DNA of 64,000 nt from Shinella sumterensis (GTDB lineage: Bacteria; Pseudomonadota; Alphaproteobacteria; Rhizobiales; Rhizobiaceae): contig NZ_MYFN02000010.1 in the NCBI RefSeq assembly GCF_004514425.2, forward strand, positions 124,001 through 188,000. The letters are read 5' to 3'. Numbering within the stretch: position 1 is the first letter of the stretch; each line of letters starts with the position of its first letter. Below, piece by piece: positions 11,413-20,368 of this stretch. The notes under the pieces are model-generated. The model was given only the letters and a program-made list of their open reading frames with translations, did no database searches and was not told the origin of the DNA. Both the position numbers and the translations under genes were made by a program.

Positions 11413-11978
11413 CAGCCGACCTCTTTCAGTGCAAGCTTAAGAGTAGAGAGTTTGGTGCGAAGGGACGTGTCGATCTGGCGCGATCCCACCTTGACGATCA
11501 GACCACCGAGAATGGACGGGTCGACGGTGACGGCGATCGCCACGTCTTTGCCGGTGACGCCTTTCAGCGCCGCCTTCAATTCAGTTTCCTGCGCTGCGGT
11601 GAGCGCATGGGCCGACGTGACGTCGGCCGTGATTTCGCCGCGAGCGCGGGCCGCAATGGCGCGGTAGGCCTTGATCATGCCGGGAACGGCGAAGAGGCGG
11701 CGATTTGACGCAACCACCTTGAGGAAGTTTGCCACGAGGCCCGTGATGCCGGCCTTGGCGGCAACGGCGGAAATGGCCTTGGTCTGATCTTCGGCGGAGA
11801 AGACGGGGCTGACGATCAGCCGCTTCAGGTCATCGCTCTCATCGATCAGGGCCTGGAAACGGTCGAGATCGGCGCCGACAGCGGCAGCGGAGCCAGCTTC
11901 CTGCGCAAGGTCGAAAAGCGAAGACGCGTATCTTTCTGCAACACCGGAAACGAGCTGGGATGTGTCTGCCACGGGCAC
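11412..11978 (-). CDS. atpH: F1 ATP synthase subunit delta
   Basis: The 188-residue peripheral-stalk subunit has '[14 protein letters not shown]' near the N-terminus and the C-terminal signature '[25 protein letters not shown]'. It joins F1 to the b/b' stator. It is the first gene of an F1-only operon; the F0 genes (atpIBEF) are absent here, the usual arrangement in alphaproteobacteria. The 260-base region upstream (11979-12238) must hold the operon promoter, but I could not pick a confident -35/-10 pair. Confidence 0.97.
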   Translation of the reverse strand: MPVADTSQLVSGVAERYASSLFDLAQEAGSAAAVGADLDRFQALIDESDDLKRLIVSPVFSAEDQTKAISAVAAKAGITGLVANFLKVVASNRRLFAVPGMIKAYRAIAARARGEITADVTSAHALTAAQETELKAALKGVTGKDVAIAVTVDPSILGGLIVKVGSRQIDTSLRTKLSTLKLALKEVG

Positions 11979-12238
11979 AAGCTTCTCTTCTTTTCATCCA
12001 GAGCGTTGGTCAGTAGCGGAGCTACGGCCCTAACACACTGAAATCGTTGCTGTAATCTTCAGCTCCCACAGGCTTTGACGCCCGCTTTTTCTGAATTTCG
12101 CGGTTCGTCTAGCATAGGAAACCCGGACTCGCAACACGCCGGACGCAGGAATGCGCCATAAGTCGGCCATAGTCGGGGCGAAACTTCACGGCGTGAGGTG
12201 TGTTCGTCTGTCAGAGGATATGAAACGCCGCTTTTGGC

Positions 12239-12625
12239 TCAGATGAAGCCGAATGCGTATCCGAGCGGGAGCGCCGCCAGCACTGCCTGGACCGCAAGCA
12301 CGAGAAGGTTCTTTAACGTGAGGGAACCGTCCGACAGAAGCGAGAGAATGCGGCCGAAGGCGGCCAGTGCGAAACCTCCGCCAATCGCCATGTAGATCCA
12401 GCTTTGCGCCATCATCAGCGCGACGATGGCAAGCCCGGCATAGAAGCCGCCGGCCGAGCGCACGAAGGCCAGCCCTTCCCGGCTCGCCTCCTGAACCTGC
12501 AGGCCCGCAAGCCGGAGCGCCGTGCCCGGCGCAAACAGGGCGAACAATCCGATAAGCCCCGTCGCGACGGCCGCACAGAAGGCCAGGAACTCGCCGGTTT
12601 CGGTGGGTATGTAGAATTCCATCAT
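12239..12625 (-). CDS. Small four-helix inner-membrane protein (DUF4345-like), unknown function
   Basis: The 128-residue hydrophobic protein has about four membrane segments: FLAFCAAVATGLIGLFALFA, 'FYAGLAIVALMMAQSWIY', 'IGGGFALAAFGRILSLL', and 'LLVLAVQAVLAALPLGYAF'. I chose ATG 12625 because a GGAGG lies at the right distance; the frame runs open to 12703 without support. Layout resembles DUF4345-type proteins. From memory, a similar small membrane protein in Agrobacterium sp. H13-3 (AGROH133_08824) was linked to phage infection; I cannot verify homology here. It follows priA on the same strand, 100 bases downstream. Confidence 0.6.
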   Translation of the reverse strand: MMEFYIPTETGEFLAFCAAVATGLIGLFALFAPGTALRLAGLQVQEASREGLAFVRSAGGFYAGLAIVALMMAQSWIYMAIGGGFALAAFGRILSLLSDGSLTLKNLLVLAVQAVLAALPLGYAFGFI

Positions 12626-12725
12626 GGCGGCCTCCGTCGCTTCGCGCGCATCCTCTATCGCATGGCGCGCCACGCCGCAGAAGCGGGGCAGGCGCCTGCG
12701 CACAATTCTTTGTTAACCATGCGCT

Positions 12726-14930
12726 TCAGAGGAAGCTCTGTGGATCGATGTCGAGCTGGACCTGGATCGACGCGCGTTCCTTCGGTCCATTGGCAAGCAT
12801 CGCGCGCAGGAAGGCCTGCATCTCGCTTCCGCGCCGGCCGTGCACCAGAAGGCGGAAGCGATGACGGCCGCGCACCAGCGCGAGCGGCGCCTCCGCCGGC
12901 CCGAGGATCGAGATGCCGTCCGCATGGGGGGCCGCCTGGCGCAGGCCCCGCGCATGCGCTTCCGCCTCGTTGCGGCTGTCGGCCGAGACGATGACGGAGG
13001 CGAGCCGGCCGAAGGGCGGCAGGAGCGCCTTTTCCCGCTCGCCGATCTCGCGGTCGTAGAAGGCCTGCGCGTCGCCGGAGACGATGGCCTGCATGACCGG
13101 ATGTGTCGGCTGATAGGTCTGGATGAGGCCGTGGCTCTTGAGGCCGGAGCGGCCTGCGCGGCCCGTCACCTGTGACAGCAGCTGGAACGTGCGCTCGGCC
13201 GCCCGCGGATCGCCGTTCGACAGGCCGAGATCCGCATCCACCACGCCGACCAGCGACATCAGCGGGAAATTGTGCCCCTTGGCCACCAACTGCGTGCCGA
13301 TGACGATATCCGCCTCGCCGCGCGCGATCGCTTCCAGCTCCAGCCTGAGCCGCTTCACGCCCATCAGGTCGGAGGAAAGCACGATGGTCCGCGCCTCCGG
13401 GAAATGTCGCTCCACCTCTTCTGCGATACGCTCGACGCCCGGCCCGCAGGCCGCGAGGTGGTCGAACGTGCCGCATTCCGGGCAGGCTTCGGGCGTGCGC
13501 TCGGCATAGCCGCAATGGTGGCACTGTATCTGCCCGCGGAAACGATGCTCCACCAGCCAGCTCGAGCACTGCGGGCACTGGAAGCGATGGCCGCAAACCC
13601 GGCAAAGCGTCAACGGGGCGTAGCCGCGCCGGTTGAGGAAGAGCAGCGCCTGCTGTTCCTTCTCGATGGTGCGTGCAATGCCGCGCAGCATGATGGGCGA
13701 GAGAAAGCCGCCCCGCGCCGGTGGATGGCGGCGCATGTCGATGAGATGCAGATCCGGCAGCGCCGCATCGCCATAGCGCGTCGGCAGGTGCAGTTTCCGG
13801 TACCGCCCGACATCGCTGTTGACGCGGCTTTCCACCGACGGTGTCGCCGAGACGAGCACGGCCGGAAAGTCGCCGATTCGCGCCCTGACCACCGCCATGT
13901 CGCGCGCATTGTAGAAGACGCGGTCTTCCTGCTTGTAAGCGGGGTCGTGCTCCTCGTCGACGATGACGAGGCCGAGATTCTCGAAGGGCAGGAAGAGCGC
14001 CGAGCGCGCGCCGGCGACCACCCGCACGTCGCCCGTCGTGACCTGCCGCCAGACCTTTTCGCGGGTGCGCGGCGCGAGATCAGAATGCCACTCCGCGGGC
14101 TTGGCGCCGAAACGATCCTGAAAGCGTTCGAGGAAGCTCGCCGTCAGCGCGATTTCCGGCAGCAGGATCAGCACCTGCCGGCCCTTCCGCAGCGTTTCGG
14201 CAATCGCCTCGAAATAGACCTCCGTCTTGCCCGAGCCGGTGATGCCGTCGATCAGGGACACCGAGAATTCGCCCTTGCGCACGCTCTCGATGAGTTCAGC
14301 CGCACTTTCCGTCTGCGGCCCTTCCAGCCGCGGCGCGACATAATCGGGGTCGGGCGGCGCAACGACCGGCGGCGGCGGCAGGAAGACCGTTTCGAACGTG
14401 CCCTGCTTGACCAGTCCATCGACGACACTCGTCGAGGTGCCCGAGGCGTGGGCAAGCCCCGAACGCGTCCAGGGAAGGCCATCTTCCACCAGCTCCAGCA
14501 CGCGCTCGCGTGCGCTGGTCAGGCGCTCCGGCCGGTGGCCGGTGAAGCGCAGCCCCTCGATCATCGGCTCGGGATCGAAAGCGGTCGGCGCGCGCAGCGC
14601 CATGCGCGTCACGAGACCGGGCGGCGTGACGGTATAGGCGGAGACCCAATCGAGGAAATCGCGCATTTCCTTCGACAGCGGTGGGCAGTCGAAGACCTTT
14701 TCGATGGGCCGGAGCTTCTTCGGATCGACCTTGCCGTCATCGCCGCCGTCCCACACGACACCGGGCACCAGCCGTGGCCCGAGCGGCACCTGCACGATCG
14801 AGCCCGGCTGAACCGCCATGCCGTCAGGCACCGTATAGGAATAGGGCACCGGCGTCGGCACCGGCACCATGACGGGCACCGTGCGCGGAAAGAGTTTGTC
14901 TCCGAAAAGGTCGGTCGAATCGCTGCTCAT
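12726..14930 (-). CDS. priA: Primosomal replication helicase PriA
   Basis: The 734-residue 3'-5' helicase reloads the replisome at stalled forks. It has Walker A GITGSGKTEVYFE, the DEEH box (VIVDEEHDPAYKQED), and a zinc-binding insert with repeated CxxC pairs (CRVCG, CPQC, CHHCG, CPECG). The helicase C-terminal 'GTQLVAKGHNFP' and 'QVTGRAGR' motifs are also visible. The start is taken as ATG 14930 (MSSDSTDLFG); ATG 14951 is the alternative, and neither has a strong ribosome binding site. The AAA ATPase gene ends 57 bases upstream on the same strand. Confidence 0.97.
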   Translation of the reverse strand: MSSDSTDLFGDKLFPRTVPVMVPVPTPVPYSYTVPDGMAVQPGSIVQVPLGPRLVPGVVWDGGDDGKVDPKKLRPIEKVFDCPPLSKEMRDFLDWVSAYTVTPPGLVTRMALRAPTAFDPEPMIEGLRFTGHRPERLTSARERVLELVEDGLPWTRSGLAHASGTSTSVVDGLVKQGTFETVFLPPPPVVAPPDPDYVAPRLEGPQTESAAELIESVRKGEFSVSLIDGITGSGKTEVYFEAIAETLRKGRQVLILLPEIALTASFLERFQDRFGAKPAEWHSDLAPRTREKVWRQVTTGDVRVVAGARSALFLPFENLGLVIVDEEHDPAYKQEDRVFYNARDMAVVRARIGDFPAVLVSATPSVESRVNSDVGRYRKLHLPTRYGDAALPDLHLIDMRRHPPARGGFLSPIMLRGIARTIEKEQQALLFLNRRGYAPLTLCRVCGHRFQCPQCSSWLVEHRFRGQIQCHHCGYAERTPEACPECGTFDHLAACGPGVERIAEEVERHFPEARTIVLSSDLMGVKRLRLELEAIARGEADIVIGTQLVAKGHNFPLMSLVGVVDADLGLSNGDPRAAERTFQLLSQVTGRAGRSGLKSHGLIQTYQPTHPVMQAIVSGDAQAFYDREIGEREKALLPPFGRLASVIVSADSRNEAEAHARGLRQAAPHADGISILGPAEAPLALVRGRHRFRLLVHGRRGSEMQAFLRAMLANGPKERASIQVQLDIDPQSFL

Positions 14931-14987
14931 TTCCCGCGACCATGCCCCCATGGCCGCGGGAAGAAAACCGCAAAGATGAAGCCGGCG

Positions 14988-16124
14988 TCATTCGTCATCG
15001 TCGGCCATAACGCCCGTCAGCCGCATGCCGTCGATCCAGGTCGCGCCGTCATTGCGCACGACCCGTTTCGCGCGCACCCCGCAACGCGCCTCCACCTCGG
15101 CGGCCAGCCGCTCGGAATGGGTGACGACCCACAGCTGGCTCGTCTGCGCCGCCTGCGCGATCATCTCGGCGAGCGGCGAGAGCATGTCCGGGTGAAGGCT
15201 CGCCTCCGGTTCGTTGAGCGCGATCAGCGGCGGCGTGCGATAGGACAACAGCGCGGCGGCGAGCGCCAGAAAGCGGATCTGCCCGTCGGACAATTCGCGT
15301 GGCTGAAAGACGCGCTGCGGAAACTGCGGGAAGATCAGCCCGTAGGAGGCGAATTCCTCCGGCTCCGGCACCGAAAGCTGGGCCCCGCCGAACGCATCCG
15401 CCACCGCCCGGTCGAGATCGACCGTGTCCTGCCGCGTCCATCGCAGCGTCGCAAACACCGCCGCCATATTGGCCCCGTCCTGGTCGAGCAGCGGGGCGGT
15501 AACGGCAAGGCACGGCTGGCGCAGCGCCGAATCCCGGTCGGAGCGGAAGCCATGGAAGAACCGCCATTGCGAGACCGCCCGGCGAAAGGTGCCGATTTCA
15601 GGGTAGTGTCCGGCATCGCCCAGCAGCGCGACCGCCGTTTCCGATGTCAGCGCCTGCTCGGGATATTCGACCATGCGGCCGTTCTCGTCGCGCACCATGA
15701 TGCCCGGTCCGGCACGCTTCATGACGGCGACGGGGCGCCGCCCGGTCTCGATCGACAGCTCCTCGGCCTTGACCTGCGGCTCGAAGGTAAAGCCCGCGGC
15801 CGCCTTCGACGGGCGCAGCCCGGCTTCCACACGATAGCGGAAGGTGATCGCGCGTTCCTCGTCGAGAAGTTCCGTTTCCAACCGGATGCGCACCGGCTCG
15901 TTGGCGCGCCGCTTGCCCGTCCAAAGCGCCGAGGCCATGCCGCCCTCCGCGGCGATCTCATGCGCAAAATTCCCGCGCACGGCCGCCTGCACCAGTTGCA
16001 GGGAACGGTAGAGGTTCGACTTTCCCGCCCCGTTTTCCCCGACGAACAGGTTCACGCGCCCGAGATCCATGCGGATCGCGCGCAGCGAGCGGTAGTTTTC
16101 GGCAGACATGGAACGCAGCAGCAT
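14988..16124 (-). CDS. AAA family ATPase (RecF/SMC-like, COG4637-type)
   Basis: The 378-residue ATPase has Walker A GENGAGKSN (29-37), an ABC-type signature region (ELSDGQIRFLALAAALL) and a Walker B-like LIALNEPEASLHPD near 300-313. A His switch follows (LWVVTHSER, His336). It looks like a single-domain relative of RecF, SMC and OLD ATPases without the TOPRIM nuclease domain of OLD proteins. The usual Walker B Asp is Asn (Asn304), followed by the catalytic Glu; I recall NEPE as common in this family. Function is unknown; DNA repair or defence are both possible. It is divergent from xerC and upstream of priA. Confidence 0.75.
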   Translation of the reverse strand: MLLRSMSAENYRSLRAIRMDLGRVNLFVGENGAGKSNLYRSLQLVQAAVRGNFAHEIAAEGGMASALWTGKRRANEPVRIRLETELLDEERAITFRYRVEAGLRPSKAAAGFTFEPQVKAEELSIETGRRPVAVMKRAGPGIMVRDENGRMVEYPEQALTSETAVALLGDAGHYPEIGTFRRAVSQWRFFHGFRSDRDSALRQPCLAVTAPLLDQDGANMAAVFATLRWTRQDTVDLDRAVADAFGGAQLSVPEPEEFASYGLIFPQFPQRVFQPRELSDGQIRFLALAAALLSYRTPPLIALNEPEASLHPDMLSPLAEMIAQAAQTSQLWVVTHSERLAAEVEARCGVRAKRVVRNDGATWIDGMRLTGVMADDDE

Positions 16125-16210
16125 GGACCTATCCGGTTTGTCGAGGCACGTTTTAGGAACGGCTTCGTGTCTACAGGAAGGCAGGCTACTTTGGCGAGCG
16201 CTGTGCGGAA

Positions 16211-16229
16211 CGTTAGCAGATCCCTAACG
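16211..16229. promoter_or_regulatory. Small inverted repeat in the AAA ATPase / xerC divergent gap
   Basis: A 6-bp perfect inverted repeat (cgttag / ctaacg, 16211-16216 and 16224-16229) with a 7-base centre lies in the 157-base gap between the divergent AAA ATPase and xerC genes, 53 bases before xerC. It could be an operator; no regulator can be named. Confidence 0.25.
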
Positions 16230-16281
16230 CAAATCGCCGATCCTGCGACGGACACTCCGGGGCAATCGCCAAAGGCAGGAC

Positions 16282-17217
16282 ATGACGGACCTTCTCATCA
16301 TCGCCGATCCAACGCTCATGAACGAGCGGCAGGCATGGCTCGCAGCGCTTGCCGGCGAGCGTCGCCTTTCGGCCAACACGCTGGACGCCTACGAGCGCGA
16401 CACCCGCCAGTTCCTCGCCTTCCTGACCGGGCACCTCGCCGCACCGGCCAGCCTGAAGGACATCGGCAACCTGCGGCCGGCGGACCTGCGTGGCTTCCTT
16501 GCCGCCCGCCGGCGCGACGGCGCGGGCGCGCGAACGCTCGGCCGCGGCCTTGCCGGCCTGCGCTCCTTCCTGCGTCATCTGGAGCGCAAGGGTCTCGCCA
16601 ATTCCGCCGGCGCGACCGCCGTCCGCTCGCCGAAACAGCCGAAATCGCTGCCGAAGCCGCTCTCCGACCGACAGGCCATCGCCGTCGTCGATGCGCACGA
16701 GCAGCTGGCCGATGAACCATGGATCCGCGCCCGCAACGCCGCCGTGCTCGCCCTGCTCTACGGCTGCGGCCTGCGTATCTCGGAGGCGCTGGCGCTGACA
16801 AAGGCCGATTTCGCGGGAAGCCCGACATCGCTGCGCATCACCGGCAAGGGCGGCAAGACGCGCATCGTGCCGCTCATTGCGCCCGCCCGCGTGGGCGTGG
16901 AGGATTACATCAAGCTCTGCCCCTTCCCGCTCGGCGACGACGGGCCGCTGTTTCGCGGCGCGCGGGGCGGTGCCTTGCAGCCGGCGATCATACAACGGGA
17001 AATGCAGAAGATGCGCGGCGCGCTCGGCCTGCCGGACAGCGCCACGCCGCACGCACTGCGCCATTCCTTCGCCACCCATCTTCTGGCCGGCGGCGGCGAC
17101 CTGCGCACCATCCAGGAACTGCTCGGCCATGCCAGCCTTTCCACCACGCAGGTCTATACCGGTGTCGATTCCGCGCGGCTGCTCGAAATCTACGACCGCG
17201 CCCATCCGCGCGCCTGA
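16282..17217 (+). CDS. xerC: Tyrosine recombinase XerC
   Basis: The 311-residue site-specific recombinase has all catalytic residues: Arg165 (GCGLRISEAL), Lys189 (GKGGKTR), His257 and Arg260 (HALRHSFATH), His283 (LGHASL) and the nucleophile Tyr292 (TTQVYT). An N-terminal SAM-like core-binding domain precedes them. With XerD it resolves chromosome dimers at dif. The position close to priA and the single copy here favour XerC rather than a phage integrase. No dif site is visible in the window. Confidence 0.93.
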   Translation: MTDLLIIADPTLMNERQAWLAALAGERRLSANTLDAYERDTRQFLAFLTGHLAAPASLKDIGNLRPADLRGFLAARRRDGAGARTLGRGLAGLRSFLRHLERKGLANSAGATAVRSPKQPKSLPKPLSDRQAIAVVDAHEQLADEPWIRARNAAVLALLYGCGLRISEALALTKADFAGSPTSLRITGKGGKTRIVPLIAPARVGVEDYIKLCPFPLGDDGPLFRGARGGALQPAIIQREMQKMRGALGLPDSATPHALRHSFATHLLAGGGDLRTIQELLGHASLSTTQVYTGVDSARLLEIYDRAHPRA

Positions 17218-17280
17218 TCCGTTAAGAGATTCGTGAGAACCCCGGGACTAGGGTCGCCGCACAATGCAGGGAGTTCGACC

Positions 17281-18363
17281 ATGACAGTCCTTCTTCACAA
17301 AAGCCGCGTGGCGCTTGCCGACCGGGCGGCGGATGCCGGCCTGTGGCTGCTCGCCGCCGTCAACGTGCTGATCGCGCTCGCATTCCTGGTCGTGCTCGCA
17401 TCCCTGTCGCCGGCGAACGCGCAGGACCTTCCGGCCTGCAGCGGCAACAACCTGCTCGCCAAGGTCGAAAAGAACGATCCTGCCGCCTTCGCCAAACTGC
17501 GCGCGGAGGCCGATGCCGTGCCGAACGGCAAGGCCATCTTCTGGAAGATCGAGAAGGACGGCAAGCCGGCCTCCTGGCTGCTCGGCACCATGCATGTGAC
17601 CGATCCGCGCGTCGTCGCCATGCCGGACGGCGCACGCAAGGCCTTCGACGAGGCCGTGACGGTCGTCGTCGAATCCGACGAAATCGCCGACGAGAAGAAG
17701 GCCGGCGTCACCATTCTGGCGCGGCCGGACCTGACCATGTTCACCGACGGCAAGTCGATCACCGACTTCCTCGACAAGGACGATGCCGAGACGCTGGCCG
17801 AGGGGCTGAAAGGCCGCGGCCTGTCGCTGGCCGCCGTCGCGCGCATGAAGCCGTGGATGATCGCGAGCTTCGTCGCGCTGCCCGCCTGCGAGATCACCCG
17901 AAAGACGGCCGGCGCCGCCTTCCTGGACCAGAAACTCGCCACGGATGCGCTGGCCGAAGGCAAAACCCTCAAGGGTCTCGAAACCCTGATCGAACAGATT
18001 TCCGCCCTCGATTCGCTGCCCATCGAACCGCAGATCCAAGGCCTTGTGCAGACCGTCGCGCTCGGCGACACGCTGCAGGACGTGATCGAGACGATGAGCC
18101 AGCTCTATCTGGCCGGCGATGTCGGCATGATCATGCCGATGATGCGCGCCGCAGCACCCCTGGAAGAGGGCGAGGTCGACAGCTATGCCGATTTCGAACA
18201 GCGCATCATCATCGACCGCAACCACACCATGGCGACCCGGGCTGCCCCGATCCTGGCGGACGGCAACGTCTTCATGGCCGTGGGCGCGCTGCATCTTCCC
18301 GGCACGGAAGGCGTCGTGGAACTGCTGCGCAAGAAAGGCTTTACGGTTACGGCCGTGAACTGA
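17281..18363 (+). CDS. TraB/GumN family protein, membrane-anchored or exported
   Basis: The 360-residue protein has an N-terminal hydrophobic segment (LWLLAAVNVLIALAFLVVLASL) ending in AQA-like residues, then the GumN/TraB domain. Typical motifs are 'SWLLGTMHVTDPRV' near the start of the domain, 'VVVESDE', and the C-terminal 'NVFMAVGALHLPGTEGVVELLRKKGF'. The two motifs GTMH and GALHL resemble the metal-binding sites proposed for Tiki-type proteases, so a metal-dependent peptidase role is possible but unproven. GGAG lies eight bases before ATG 17281. Its last 17 bases overlap the convergent DUF2867 gene. Confidence 0.85.
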   Translation: MTVLLHKSRVALADRAADAGLWLLAAVNVLIALAFLVVLASLSPANAQDLPACSGNNLLAKVEKNDPAAFAKLRAEADAVPNGKAIFWKIEKDGKPASWLLGTMHVTDPRVVAMPDGARKAFDEAVTVVVESDEIADEKKAGVTILARPDLTMFTDGKSITDFLDKDDAETLAEGLKGRGLSLAAVARMKPWMIASFVALPACEITRKTAGAAFLDQKLATDALAEGKTLKGLETLIEQISALDSLPIEPQIQGLVQTVALGDTLQDVIETMSQLYLAGDVGMIMPMMRAAAPLEEGEVDSYADFEQRIIIDRNHTMATRAAPILADGNVFMAVGALHLPGTEGVVELLRKKGFTVTAVN

Positions 18364-18841
18364 TCACGCGCGCGCCGATCCCTGACAGCATGGTGCGGAC
18401 GATCAGCTTGTGGAACGGCAGGACGGCGGCAAGGTAGAGCCGCCCGAGCAGGTTGTTGCGATGGACGAGGGTCATGATGGAGAGCGTCTGGCCGCAGGGC
18501 CGGTCGGACCGCACGTCGATGACGATGCGGAAGTCCAGGTGCCGGTCGTCGAAGCCCAGCACCACCCGGTCGTCGGTGACGCTCACCACGGGAAAGCCGC
18601 CGATCTCCCTGTCAGATGTCCGCACCTCGCCCGCCGCGCCTTTCAGCCCGAACGGCGCGACCAGCGCGTTACGCAGCACCATCAGCCTGCGTATCCAGCG
18701 CGGCGGATGCTCCAGCGCCAGCCGCGCGGCCTCGCGTGCCGTGAGATGATCAACAGGCAGGCCGAGCGTGAACCGGTCCGCCCAGTCGGCGGCGGGAAGA
18801 ACGGGATGGGGGAGCGAGACGGGTCTCGACACGGGCGACAT
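18347..18841 (-). CDS. DUF2867 domain-containing protein
   Basis: The 164-residue protein starts at ATG 18841, preceded by GAAGGAGG at an ideal distance; the in-frame ATG at 18865 has no such site. The DUF2867 pattern is visible: 'LFGLKGA'-like APFGLKGAAGE, 'FDDRHLDFRIVIDV', 'LVHRNNLLGRLYLAAVLPFHKLIVRTML'. The fold is START-like and some relatives are fused to SDR epimerases. The function is unknown. The gene overlaps the end of the convergent TraB gene by 17 bases. Confidence 0.8.
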   Translation of the reverse strand: MSPVSRPVSLPHPVLPAADWADRFTLGLPVDHLTAREAARLALEHPPRWIRRLMVLRNALVAPFGLKGAAGEVRTSDREIGGFPVVSVTDDRVVLGFDDRHLDFRIVIDVRSDRPCGQTLSIMTLVHRNNLLGRLYLAAVLPFHKLIVRTMLSGIGARVISSRP

Positions 18842-18938
18842 GGCAGCCTCCTTCAGGACCGCCATGCTGCGCTTTAACGCCCGGAGATGACAGGCGGCCG
18901 GTTGTCGCAGCCGCCCACTTCTATCGCATATGATCGGA

Positions 18939-20345
18939 TCACATGTGGATGGGCTTGAAGAAGGTCGCGAGCGCGGCTTCCTTCACGGCTTCCGACATGG
19001 TCGGGTGCGCGTGGCAGGTGCGGCCGAGATCTTCGGAGGAGCCGCCGAACTCCATCAGCACGGCCGCCTCGTGGATCATCTCGCCGGCACCGAAGCCGAC
19101 GATATGCACGCCAAGCACGCGGTCCGTGTCCTTGTCGGCCAGAACCTTCACGAAACCGTCCGTCGCCAACATGGCGCGGGCGCGGCCGTTGGCCGTGAAC
19201 GGGAACTTGCCCACCTTGTAGGCGATGCCCGCGGCCTTCAACTCTTCCTCGGTCTTGCCGACGGAGGCGACCTCCGGCTGCGTGTAGACGACACCGGGGA
19301 TGACGTCATAGTTCACATGACCCGCCTGTCCGGCGAGGATTTCGGCAACGGCGACACCCTCGTCTTCCGCCTTGTGGGCGAGCATCGGGCCGCGCACGAC
19401 GTCGCCGAGCGCATAGATGCCGGGAACGTTCGTCTGGAAATGCTTGTCGATCTCGACGCGGCCGCGGCTGTCGAGCGCCACGCCGGCTTCCGCAAGGCCG
19501 AGGCCTTCGGTGTAGGGCTTGCGGCCGGTGGCGATCAGCACGACATCGGCGTCGATGGTGGTGGCCTCACCGCCCTTGACCGGCTCGAAGGTCACCTTGG
19601 CGCCCGCGCCCGTCTTCTCCACGCCCGTCACCTTGGCGCCGAGCTTGAAGTCGATGCCCTGCTTGGCCAGCATGCGCTGGAACTGCTTGGAGACCTCGCC
19701 GTCCATGCCGCCGAGGATCGTATCGAGATATTCCACGACCGTGACCTTGGCGCCGAGGCGCGCCCAGACCGAACCGAGCTCCAGCCCGATGACGCCGCCG
19801 CCGACGACGACCAGATGGCCAGGCACCTTGTCGAGCGCAATGCCGCCCGTCGAGGAGACGATGACCTTTTCATCGATCTCGACCGGGACGCCCGGAATGC
19901 CGGCGACGTCGGAACCCGTGGCGATCACGATGTTCTTCGTTTCGAGGACCTGCTCCTCGCCCTTGTCATTGGTGACGGAGACCTTGCCGGCGCCCAGCAC
20001 CTTGCCGGTGCCCTGGATGCCGTCGATCTTGTTCTTCTTGAAGAGGAAGGCGACGCCGTCGACATTCGACTTCACCGTCGCATCCTTGTGCGCCATCATC
20101 TTCGGCAGATTGAGGGTGGGCTTCACGCCGTCGATGCCGAGCGCTTCCATGCCGTGGGCGGCGTGGCTGTAGGTCTCCGACGCATGCAGCAGCGCCTTGG
20201 AGGGGATGCAGCCGACATTGAGGCAGGTGCCGCCATAGGTGGCGCGCTTTTCGACGACCGCGACCTTCAGCCCGAGCTGGGCCGCCTTGATGGCGCAGAC
20301 ATAGCCGCCGGGGCCGGAACCGATAACGATGAGATCATATGCCAT
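18939..20345 (-). CDS. lpdA: Dihydrolipoamide dehydrogenase (E3)
   Basis: The 468-residue flavoprotein has the FAD-binding GSGPGGYVCA motif at the N-terminus, the redox-active disulfide Cys41/Cys46 (GGTCLNVGCIPSK), the NAD-binding 'VVGGGVIGLELGSVWARLG', and the C-terminal catalytic pair His447/Glu452 (HAHPTMSE). It re-oxidises dihydrolipoamide of 2-oxoglutarate dehydrogenase and possibly other 2-oxoacid complexes. It closes the mdh-sucCDAB gene run, separated from sucB by four other genes, matching rhizobial chromosomes. Confidence 0.97.
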   Translation of the reverse strand: MAYDLIVIGSGPGGYVCAIKAAQLGLKVAVVEKRATYGGTCLNVGCIPSKALLHASETYSHAAHGMEALGIDGVKPTLNLPKMMAHKDATVKSNVDGVAFLFKKNKIDGIQGTGKVLGAGKVSVTNDKGEEQVLETKNIVIATGSDVAGIPGVPVEIDEKVIVSSTGGIALDKVPGHLVVVGGGVIGLELGSVWARLGAKVTVVEYLDTILGGMDGEVSKQFQRMLAKQGIDFKLGAKVTGVEKTGAGAKVTFEPVKGGEATTIDADVVLIATGRKPYTEGLGLAEAGVALDSRGRVEIDKHFQTNVPGIYALGDVVRGPMLAHKAEDEGVAVAEILAGQAGHVNYDVIPGVVYTQPEVASVGKTEEELKAAGIAYKVGKFPFTANGRARAMLATDGFVKVLADKDTDRVLGVHIVGFGAGEMIHEAAVLMEFGGSSEDLGRTCHAHPTMSEAVKEAALATFFKPIHM

Positions 20346-20368
20346 GACAAGTCCTTCCTGCGCAGGGC

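Noticed and set aside
13272-16715. Open frame of 1147 codons on the plus strand across priA and the AAA ATPase
   Set aside because: It is antisense to two well-supported genes and its translation is Arg/His/Ala-rich low-complexity with no family pattern; long antisense frames are common in GC-rich DNA.
18347-18363. 17-base overlap of TraB and DUF2867 genes as an assembly error
   Set aside because: Both frames are intact and convergent overlaps of this size are common in compact bacterial genomes.
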